Shown: positions 1 to 4,952 of the stretch, piece by piece
How positions within the stretch are numbered: the stretch's first letter is position 1
How the letters are laid out: each line of letters opens with the position of its first letter
Assembly (NCBI GenBank): GCA_018714575.1
Contig: DVNF01000149.1
Coordinates: 1 to 6,365 of the forward strand
Direction: 5' to 3'
Origin: Candidatus Stercoripulliclostridium merdigallinarum
Lineage (GTDB): Bacteria > Bacillota > Clostridia > Christensenellales > DTU072
Length of the DNA: 6,365 nt
Position numbers and translations under genes: made by a program
Notes under the pieces: generated by a model
The model's input: the letters and a program-made list of their open reading frames with translations, nothing else
Told to the model about the DNA's origin: nothing
The model's database searches: none

Positions 1-796
1 CTATTATTCCGGGCGTGTTGATGCAATCGGCGTTCGGGAAGTCGACTACGTATTTACGCAGCTTTCCGGTTGCCAAAGCTTCTTTTACGGCGGATACGTT
101 TACCAATTCGCCGCGCGCCATGTTCAAAACGACCGCGCCGTCTTTCATTAATTTAATAGAATCGGCGTTTATCATTTCACGCGTGTCTTGGGTCAGAGGC
201 ACGTGCAGAGTGATATAATCGGCAATTTCGTAAATTTCTTCGGGAGTATTTTTGATGATTATACCTTTTTCGGATAATTCTTTTGCGGCGACTTCGGAAA
301 GGAAGGGGTCATAGCCGGCTACTTTCATCGACAGCGCTTCGGCGGCGCCTGCCACCAATTTACCGATCGCGCCCAATCCGATTATACCCAAAGTCTTTCC
401 TGCGATTTCAAAACCGCCGAAAGCTTTTTTGCCTTTTTCAACGGCTTTTGCAACGTCGCCGTCCAAGGTGTCCGCCCATTTGCTGCCGCCTATAATATCT
501 CTTGCCGACAACAACAGTCCGCAAATCACCAATTCCTTTACCGCGTTTGCGTTTGCGCCGGGGGTATTGAAAACGGCTATGCCTTTTTCGGTCATGCGCG
601 GAATGGGAATATTGTTGACGCCGGCGCCGGCTCTGCCTATCGCCAACAGGTTGTCGCCGATCTCGTAATCGTCCATCTTAAACGACCTGACCAAAATAGC
701 GTCGGGATTTTTAGTATCCGAAGATACAGAATAGTTGTCGTCGAAGACGGTAAATATCTTATTGCTGATAGCGTTTAAGGTAAGTATTTCAAACAT
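1..796 (-). CDS. serA: D-3-phosphoglycerate dehydrogenase, C-terminus cut by window edge
   Basis: Oxidises 3-phosphoglycerate to 3-phosphohydroxypyruvate with NAD+, the first step of the phosphorylated serine pathway, in the cytosol. I translated 265 residues from the ATG at 796-794; the rest lies left of the window. Visible are a short N-terminal substrate-binding half with GRAGAGVNNIP (residues 54-64) and FNTPGANANAVKE (76-88), then the Rossmann NAD-binding motif GLGAIG (140-145) with an acidic D163 about 18 residues on, HVPLT (198-202), and MARGE (226-230) whose R228 is the conserved catalytic arginine. The family members I recall of this short type are about 385 residues, so roughly 120 residues, including the catalytic His and any ACT domain, are missing here. 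The start lies two bases after the serC stop (TAG-TC-ATG), with GGAG at 808-811 inside serC, so translation is probably coupled to serC. The canonical active-site Glu appears replaced (see findings). Confidence 0.93.
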   Translation of the reverse strand, partial: MFEILTLNAISNKIFTVFDDNYSVSSDTKNPDAILVRSFKMDDYEIGDNLLAIGRAGAGVNNIPIPRMTEKGIAVFNTPGANANAVKELVICGLLLSARDIIGGSKWADTLDGDVAKAVEKGKKAFGGFEIAGKTLGIIGLGAIGKLVAGAAEALSMKVAGYDPFLSEVAAKELSEKGIIIKNTPEEIYEIADYITLHVPLTQDTREMINADSIKLMKDGAVVLNMARGELVNVSAVKEALATGKLRKYVVDFPNADCINTPGII

Positions 797-798
797 GA

Positions 799-1872
799 CT
801 ATTTATTCTCCGATTCGAATTTTTTCATGAACTCTATCAAAGCTTTTACGCCTTCTACGGGCATTGCGTTGTAAATGCTTGCTCTCATGCCGCCTACAAG
901 TTTATGACCTTTGATGGATACCAAGCCGTTTTCGCCGGCTTCTTTAACAAACTTAGCGTTCAATTCGTCGCTGTTGCAAACGAAGGGTACGTTCATGATC
1001 GAACGGTCCGCGGGGTTGACGTAGTTATGATAGAAATCGGAATTGTCGATGAAATCGTACAACAAACCGGCTTTGTATTCGTTGATCTTTTGGATCTCTT
1101 TTACGCCGCCGATCTTCAGAAGGTGTTTAAATACCAATCCCGCCATATAGATGGTAAAGCAGGGGGGAGTGTTGTACAGGGAATCGGCGTCAGCCTGGAT
1201 CTTATAGGACAGCATGGTCGGGCAGTACGCTTTTTCGTGACCGACCAAATCTTTTCTGATTATCACGATCGTCAGTCCTGCGGGAGCGATGTTCTTTTGA
1301 GCTCCGGCATAGATCAAACCGTACTTATTTACGTCTATTTCTTCGCTGAGGATCATAGAAGACATATCGGATACTATCGGAGCGTTAGCGACGGGATATG
1401 TTCTATCGGTATACCTGGTGCCGAAAATCGTGTTGTTTTGAGTGATATGAACGTAGTCTATATCGTCGCGGAAGGAAACGTTTTCGGGGATATAAGTGAA
1501 GTTTTTATCTTTGGAAGTAGCCGCGACTATGCAATCGCCGTACTTAACGGCTTCTTTTGCGGCTTTGCCGGCGAAGTTACCGGTCACGACGTAATCGGCT
1601 CTGCCTTTTACCAACAGGTTCAGGGGCACTGCGGCGAATTGTTGGCTGGCGCCGCCCTGAACGAACAGCACGTCGTAGTCGTCGCCGATATTCATCAGCT
1701 TTTTCAAATTTGCCAAAGCTTCTTTATGAATTTCGTCGTACCATTTGGAGCGGTGGGACATTTCGGTCACGGACATTCCGCAGCCTTTATAATCGACAAA
1801 GTCTTTTTGTGCTTCCAATTTAACTTCTTCGGGAAGCATGCTGGGACCTGCTGAAAAATTATAAACTTTCAT
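799..1872 (-). CDS. serC: phosphoserine aminotransferase
   Basis: PLP enzyme that transfers the amino group of glutamate to 3-phosphohydroxypyruvate, giving O-phosphoserine; second step of serine synthesis, cytosolic. At 357 residues it is full length for class V aminotransferase SerC (about 360). Seen in order: the N-terminal signature NFSAGPSMLP (5-14), substrate-binding HR (40-41), the PLP-phosphate loop GGAS (73-76), D169 in VSDMSS, which contacts the PLP pyridine nitrogen in the family, the Schiff-base lysine K193 in YAGAQKN, and R330 in GGMRASIYNA, which matches the substrate-binding arginine near the C-terminus. The start is supported by the N-terminal signature beginning right after Met and by an AAGGA site at 1883-1887, ten bases upstream. 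It is the first gene of an operon with serA. No leader attenuator, T-box or riboswitch is visible; the predicted 5' UTR is only about 28 bases. SerB is not in the window. Confidence 0.97.
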   Translation of the reverse strand: MKVYNFSAGPSMLPEEVKLEAQKDFVDYKGCGMSVTEMSHRSKWYDEIHKEALANLKKLMNIGDDYDVLFVQGGASQQFAAVPLNLLVKGRADYVVTGNFAGKAAKEAVKYGDCIVAATSKDKNFTYIPENVSFRDDIDYVHITQNNTIFGTRYTDRTYPVANAPIVSDMSSMILSEEIDVNKYGLIYAGAQKNIAPAGLTIVIIRKDLVGHEKAYCPTMLSYKIQADADSLYNTPPCFTIYMAGLVFKHLLKIGGVKEIQKINEYKAGLLYDFIDNSDFYHNYVNPADRSIMNVPFVCNSDELNAKFVKEAGENGLVSIKGHKLVGGMRASIYNAMPVEGVKALIEFMKKFESENK

Positions 1873-1907
1873 TTTGAATCCGTCCTTTAAAAAAAGTATT
1901 TGAAAAA

Positions 1908-1936
1908 ATTATACTCCCATATAAATAAAAAGTCCA
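1908..1936 (-). promoter_or_regulatory. sigma-A-type promoter of serC-serA
   Basis: On the minus strand TGGACT (1936-1931, four of six matches to TTGACA) is followed by a 17-base spacer and a perfect TATAAT (1913-1908). Transcription would start near 1901, giving a 5' UTR of about 28 bases that contains the serC ribosome-binding site. No operator-like palindrome overlaps it. Found by eye from consensus only. Confidence 0.75.
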
Positions 1937-2041
1937 TAGTTTTTTATTACGAACGCATGGATAAGTCGATATAGGGCTCTAGGCGGAAATTGCAGAAGCG
2001 GGCATTTTTAGTCCGTAAGGAGTCTGTCCGTATGATTTCAC

Positions 2042-2070
2042 TTGAATTTCACAAATATGTATTATATAAT
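2042..2070 (+). promoter_or_regulatory. sigma-A-type promoter of the lipoprotein gene
   Basis: TTGAAT (2042-2047), a 17-base spacer and a perfect TATAAT (2065-2070) predict a start near 2077, about 42 bases before the lipoprotein ATG. It points away from the serC promoter, with about 100 bases between the two -35 boxes. I see no further regulatory motif in that stretch beyond a short direct repeat GTCCGTA (2011-2017 and 2026-2032). Confidence 0.75.
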
Positions 2071-2078
2071 AAATAGCA

Positions 2079-2093
2079 CCGCGTTCAGCGCGG
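2079..2093 (+). promoter_or_regulatory. 5'-terminal stem-loop of the lipoprotein mRNA
   Basis: Perfect 5-bp all-GC inverted repeat CCGCG-TTCAG-CGCGG beginning about two bases after the predicted transcription start. It is not followed by a T-run (next bases are AAAAATA), so it is not an intrinsic terminator. A hairpin at the extreme 5' end can protect an mRNA from 5'-end-dependent decay; that role here is inferred. Confidence 0.5.
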
Positions 2094-2099
2094 AAAAAT

Positions 2100-2112
2100 A
2101 AGGTGATAAGGT
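2100..2112 (+). promoter_or_regulatory. tandem Shine-Dalgarno sites before the lipoprotein ATG
   Basis: The sequence ATAAGGT occurs twice in a row, giving AAGGTG (2100-2105) and AAGGT (2108-2112). The second copy lies six bases from the ATG at 2119 and is the likely working site. The first copy (AGGTGAT) pairs better with the 16S tail but is too far away, so it may act as a standby site. Confidence 0.5.
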
Positions 2113-2118
2113 ATAACG

Positions 2119-3966
2119 ATGCGCACGAAGAAGTTGCTGATCATAATAGCCGTTGCCGCCGTAGCGACCGCCGTCGCACTTTCGGCATGCACAAAGGATC
2201 CGGAGCCCGTTGCGGGCGAATTCGTCGTTGAAAAAACGGAAGTTTCCGTCCCCACGGGGCTGAACGAAGGGGCGCTCTCGATAGAGTGGCTGACGGATTT
2301 CGTACCGTCCAAACCCACGGCGATATTTTTCCACGGAGTCGGCGACTATAACGATATAACCGATCTGGTGCTGGACGAATCGATGTATGCCACCGATTCC
2401 GGTTCCGACGGCGTGGTGTATAATTCCGGCGAAACGATAGGGCGTTTGACGGCAAAGGACTCCGCAGGCAACGAAGTCGGCAGACAGTTAGCTTATCATT
2501 GGGGCAGAAACGATTTTAACCTGGGAGTATTCCATTACGAAAACTTTGCCGACGACACCCCCGATAACGTTGCCGCGAAAGTGTATTCTTCCGCCGCGAT
2601 GAGCTATATTCCCGCCTCCGGCGGTAACACCGTTACCGGAGGTCTGTCGTTCAATCTGACCGAAGCTTTCGTGGCGGCATGGTTAAAAACGAATTCCGCC
2701 GCGTTGAATACCGCAGGCAGCACGCGCATGATGGAAATCAGGTTTATGGGCGTAGGCACGGGCGCAGACCTTGCGCTTTCGGCGGCAGATTATCTGAACG
2801 CCATGTACGAACAAGGGCTGATTGGTGCGGAATACCTTCCTAACCGTATAGACTTGATAAACCCTTATCTTCCGCATAACGGCTCGAATCCCGTAGTCGA
2901 TTACAGGGTCACCACGAACGTGCCCTCGCAACTTGAATATTCCGCGGAAGTCATATCCAGGCTGGCAGCCACAGGCGTAGTTTTCGATTTAGTCGAAAGC
3001 CGCCCGAATTTTTATACCTATAACGGCGCAAATTACGACGGAGTCAGCACCCAAACCGACGGAGAAAACGAAACCGAAGTCGTTTTTTACAACGAAGGTT
3101 CCGCGCGGTTCTATCGTCAGATAATGTCGGAAGTAGCTTATTTGACTTTGCGTGAAAGCGTGACGACAAACAGCGAAACCTACCTTAGCCGCTTCCCCGA
3201 CACCGACGAGGGTAAAGCTATGGCGCGCGACAGGTTCGCGGCAGATTGGTATCTGTTCTCGATAACGGGTTCCGACAATACAAGCGTTGCTGAACAAAGT
3301 ATCCCTTACGGCGCCGACAAAAACAAACGTCCGATCCTGGACGGGTATAACCGCACCGGAGTCAGCGCAAGCTCCGCCGTAAAATACGGCGTTTCGGCAT
3401 GGACGCCGACGACTTATCTAAGGGCGGTAAAAGGCGTCGAATACAGGCAAATGACCTACAGCAGCAGTACGAAAACCGAAACGGCATACGTAATGGATAA
3501 ATTCCGCACGGAAAACAACCAGACCTCGACGGCTTTCTATTCGGATACAGACAAATTACAAGGCGTTCAAAAGGTGTGCGGCTATATTTATTTGACCGAA
3601 GATATGTACAATCCCTACGTAGAATTGAAAAGGGATAAGCGGTTAAAGGATATCGAAGTCGTTTTGGAGTTTTCTTCCGACGACGACAACTTTACGCGCA
3701 AAGTAACTACCGACGCGACCGGATATTACGAAGTCGATATCGGGATCGAATACGTTAGCTATTCAGTAAAGATCACAGTCAATTTCCCTGCCAACAAATA
3801 TACAAAGCTGTCGGCTTCGGGCGGCAGTTCGGGTTCCAACTATACCAGGGTGACCATGAACGGCGTGACCTCGGCGGACGGCATAACCGCCAACCTCAAC
3901 TCGACAAAGGACACCAAATTCTTTATCGGAATTTATAACGGCGGTTTGTTGGAGATCCAACGCTGA
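2119..3966 (+). CDS. lipoprotein with degenerate alpha/beta-hydrolase-like domain and C-terminal beta-sandwich
   Basis: A 615-residue protein I cannot name. Residues 1-24 are a lipoprotein signal peptide: basic RTKK, a hydrophobic stretch (6-20) and lipobox LSAC with lipidated C24, so the mature protein should be anchored outside the membrane. The next part looks like a lipase-type fold: a beta-strand ending PTAIFFHGVG (66-75, HG oxyanion-type motif) and FMGVGTGADLAL (209-220), which aligns with the nucleophile elbow GxSxG followed by its helix, but with Gly213 where Ser should be. The following strand RIDLINPYLP (243-252) has N248 where lipases usually carry the catalytic Asp (LDP). Catalysis by the normal triad is therefore unlikely. 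Residues about 507-560 (VVLEF...TTDATGYYEVDI...YSVKITVNF) look like a carboxypeptidase-regulatory or SdrD-B-like beta-sandwich. The gene stands alone, with its own promoter and tandem ribosome-binding sites, and converges on the 228-residue gene. No clear terminator of its own is visible. Function unknown; binding, not hydrolysis, is my guess. Confidence 0.85.
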   Translation: MRTKKLLIIIAVAAVATAVALSACTKDPEPVAGEFVVEKTEVSVPTGLNEGALSIEWLTDFVPSKPTAIFFHGVGDYNDITDLVLDESMYATDSGSDGVVYNSGETIGRLTAKDSAGNEVGRQLAYHWGRNDFNLGVFHYENFADDTPDNVAAKVYSSAAMSYIPASGGNTVTGGLSFNLTEAFVAAWLKTNSAALNTAGSTRMMEIRFMGVGTGADLALSAADYLNAMYEQGLIGAEYLPNRIDLINPYLPHNGSNPVVDYRVTTNVPSQLEYSAEVISRLAATGVVFDLVESRPNFYTYNGANYDGVSTQTDGENETEVVFYNEGSARFYRQIMSEVAYLTLRESVTTNSETYLSRFPDTDEGKAMARDRFAADWYLFSITGSDNTSVAEQSIPYGADKNKRPILDGYNRTGVSASSAVKYGVSAWTPTTYLRAVKGVEYRQMTYSSSTKTETAYVMDKFRTENNQTSTAFYSDTDKLQGVQKVCGYIYLTEDMYNPYVELKRDKRLKDIEVVLEFSSDDDNFTRKVTTDATGYYEVDIGIEYVSYSVKITVNFPANKYTKLSASGGSSGSNYTRVTMNGVTSADGITANLNSTKDTKFFIGIYNGGLLEIQR

Positions 3967-4005
3967 CAAGGAAATAAAAAGATTTATCAGAATTTAGTAT
4001 TCAGC

Positions 4006-4027
4006 ATTTAGCTTTGATTTAGCTTTG
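4006..4027. repeat. tandem 11-bp repeat (two perfect copies)
   Basis: ATTTAGCTTTG occurs twice without a gap (4006-4016, 4017-4027), and a further ATTTAG lies just upstream in the 3' non-coding stretch after the lipoprotein gene. Two copies only; likely a slippage duplication. Apart from this and the minus-strand terminator, the region 3967-4060 shows nothing recognisable. Confidence 0.7.
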
Positions 4028-4054
4028 CGGCAACGGCAATAAACAGTCGGTAAT

Positions 4055-4076
4055 AAAAAAGGGGGATCATTCCCCC
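4055..4076 (-). terminator. intrinsic terminator of the 228-residue gene, overlapping its stop codon
   Basis: Read on the minus strand: GGGGGA, loop ATGA, TCCCCC, then six T. The six-base GC-rich stem and T-run make a textbook rho-independent terminator. Its left arm encodes the last residues (GE) and the stop TGA lies in the loop. On the plus strand there is no T-run after the stem, so it should not stop transcripts coming from the lipoprotein gene. Confidence 0.85.
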
Positions 4077-4753
4077 AATGCCCGCAAGGTGTTCAACAGC
4101 CTTTCGTCCAACAATTCGGGCTCTTTTATGACGACTTGCCTGGGACGGCGGCGGACGATTTCTATGACGGCGTCTACGTTTTTATCCCCGGTGTATTCGG
4201 GGATAACGATTTTTTCGGGGCAATAGGCGACGGGACCTTTTCTGACTTCTACTCCAAGGCCGTCTTCGGGACTTAAAAAATATGGTATCAGTCGGTAAAT
4301 ATCCTCCGGATTGCGGCATTGTTTTATTAAAACGGACGCCAGCACTTTCAATTCCTCCCAATCGTCTTTCAGATCTTCCGCTCTGAATGCGACAAACGAT
4401 TCGGGGGCGATCTCTTCGGGCATTCCGATCAACTTTTCGATGCGTTTGATTTCGTTGTCCACTTCTACCGACATCAACGCGCCGATCAAAGCGTATATTT
4501 CGAAATTTTTACTTTGGTATTCCGAAATTAAGGATTTCAGAACCTGAAACTTATTTATAGTGACTATCGATTCGGCTACTACTTCGACGGGGACGCGTCC
4601 TTCAACGGATGAGTCAAACGTAATTCTGGTAAAGTTCAAATGCTTTTCCGAATTGAATTCCGCGCCCTTTGACAGCAATGCGGACTGTATAAATTTTAAC
4701 TGTGAAGTTTCGCGGTTCGACAGTAAGATATTAGGCGTAGGTAGATCGCTCAT
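4067..4753 (-). CDS. hypothetical cytoplasmic protein, 228 residues
   Basis: I do not recognise this family. It has no signal peptide or membrane segment and reads as a soluble mixed alpha/beta protein: an N-terminal beta-rich part (about 1-65, including NFTRITFDSS and VPVEVVAES), a helical middle (66-160, with FEIYALIGALMSVEVDNEIKRI and a run DWEELKVLASVLIKQC), and a charged C-terminal part with a basic cluster RRRPRQ (201-206) before EPELLDERLLNTLRALGE. Cysteines are C146 and C178, with no metal-binding pattern. Coding is supported by its own terminator at the stop codon, a clean promoter -10 just before the ATG, and a coherent, non-repetitive protein on a strand opposite only short shadow frames. 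It is divergent from the topoisomerase B gene, 199 bases apart. A resemblance to sporulation protein YtxC was considered but I could not support it. The start at 4753 has only a weak AAGG two bases upstream (see leaderless finding). Confidence 0.8.
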   Translation of the reverse strand: MSDLPTPNILLSNRETSQLKFIQSALLSKGAEFNSEKHLNFTRITFDSSVEGRVPVEVVAESIVTINKFQVLKSLISEYQSKNFEIYALIGALMSVEVDNEIKRIEKLIGMPEEIAPESFVAFRAEDLKDDWEELKVLASVLIKQCRNPEDIYRLIPYFLSPEDGLGVEVRKGPVAYCPEKIVIPEYTGDKNVDAVIEIVRRRPRQVVIKEPELLDERLLNTLRALGE

Positions 4754-4759
4754 AGCCTT

Positions 4760-4765
4760 ATTATA
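4760..4765 (-). promoter_or_regulatory. -10 box of the 228-residue gene, possibly giving a leaderless mRNA
   Basis: A perfect TATAAT on the minus strand lies six bases before the ATG at 4753, so a start seven bases downstream would fall on the A of the start codon. The -35 is poor: ATTACA (four of six) is present but at a 15-base spacing. An alternative promoter is TTGTAA with CATAAC at 16 bases further upstream, which would leave a leader of about 20 bases. Confidence 0.45.
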
Positions 4766-4780
4766 TGTATTACGCGGTTA

Positions 4781-4803
4781 TGTAATTCGTGATAAAAATT
4801 ACA
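4781..4803. promoter_or_regulatory. operator-like palindrome TGTAATT-N9-AATTACA
   Basis: Seven-base perfect inverted repeat with a nine-base spacer, 23 bp in total and 16 bp between half-site centres (about one and a half helical turns). It covers the -35 region of the minus-strand gene promoter. Such spacing fits a dimeric helix-turn-helix repressor; I cannot assign a regulator family. Confidence 0.4.
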
Positions 4804-4846
4804 AAAAGAGGCAATAAGAAATTCCCCTTTAAATATTAAAAGCGAT

Positions 4847-4862
4847 ATACAATATATTGACT
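4847..4862. promoter_or_regulatory. NrdR box 1 (over the -35)
   Basis: The core CAATATATTG (4850-4859) is a perfect palindrome and fits the NrdR core CWATATATWG exactly; over the full 16-bp consensus ACACWATATATWGTGT it matches 13 positions. It overlaps the -35 hexamer TTGACT (4857-4862). NrdR is the zinc-ribbon/ATP-cone repressor of ribonucleotide reductase genes. Consensus from memory. Confidence 0.65.
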
Positions 4863-4885
4863 TTTGCTATATATAATGGTACTAT
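4857..4885 (+). promoter_or_regulatory. extended -10 promoter of the topoisomerase B gene
   Basis: TTGACT (4857-4862), a 17-base spacer and TACTAT (4880-4885) preceded by TGG, an extended -10. The predicted start is near 4892, leaving a 5' UTR of about 61 bases. A perfect TATAAT also occurs at 4872-4877, but it lacks a usable -35 at 16-18 bases and has no TGn. Both candidate -10 elements fall in or between the two NrdR boxes. Confidence 0.65.
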
Positions 4886-4894
4886 ATATTGTAC
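4879..4894. promoter_or_regulatory. NrdR box 2 (over the -10)
   Basis: The core CTATATATTG (4882-4891) again fits CWATATATWG exactly; the full 16-mer matches 12 positions of the consensus. Its centre lies 32 bp from that of box 1, three helical turns, so both sites face the same side of the helix, as NrdR pairs normally do. It overlaps the -10 and predicted start. It is also part of an 18-bp interrupted palindrome GGTAC-N8-GTACC (4878-4895). Confidence 0.65.
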
Positions 4895-4910
4895 CGTTGT
4901 CTGTCAACGG
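4894..4910 (+). promoter_or_regulatory. 5'-terminal stem-loop of the topoisomerase mRNA
   Basis: Perfect 6-bp inverted repeat CCGTTG-TCTGT-CAACGG beginning about two bases after the predicted start at 4892. No T-run follows directly, so it is not a terminator. Its placement and five-base loop mirror the hairpin at 2079-2093; an mRNA-stabilising role is inferred. Confidence 0.5.
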
Positions 4911-4943
4911 ATAGCGTAGATCGACGCGAATAATTTTTTTTGC

Positions 4944-4949
4944 GGAGGG
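4944..4949 (+). promoter_or_regulatory. Shine-Dalgarno site fixing the topoisomerase start
   Basis: GGAGGG lies only three bases before the ATG at 4953, closer than usual. No other start is available: an in-frame TAG at 4917-4919 closes the frame, with no ATG, GTG or TTG between it and 4953, and the conserved N-terminus begins soon after this Met. Confidence 0.7.
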
Positions 4950-4952
4950 CGC

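Noticed and set aside
904..1854. A 316-codon open frame on the plus strand opposite serC
   Set aside because: It lies wholly antisense to a motif-complete SerC, its translation has no recognisable domain, and it is best explained as a codon-bias shadow.
2079..2093. Hairpin as an attenuator or riboswitch expression platform
   Set aside because: Too small and lacking a following T-run; the whole leader is only about 42 bases, too short for a known aptamer.
4017..4060. Rho-independent terminator for the lipoprotein gene
   Set aside because: No GC-rich stem followed by a plus-strand T-run is present; TTGC-G-GCAA near 4024 is too short.
4560..4817. Plus-strand open frame crossing the start of the 228-residue gene
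   Set aside because: Antisense to a better-supported gene; no ribosome-binding site or promoter found for it.
4872..4877. Perfect TATAAT as the main -10 of the topoisomerase gene
   Set aside because: No acceptable -35 at 16-18 bases and no TGn, whereas TACTAT at 4880-4885 has TTGACT at 17 bases and an extended -10. It could still be a minor promoter.
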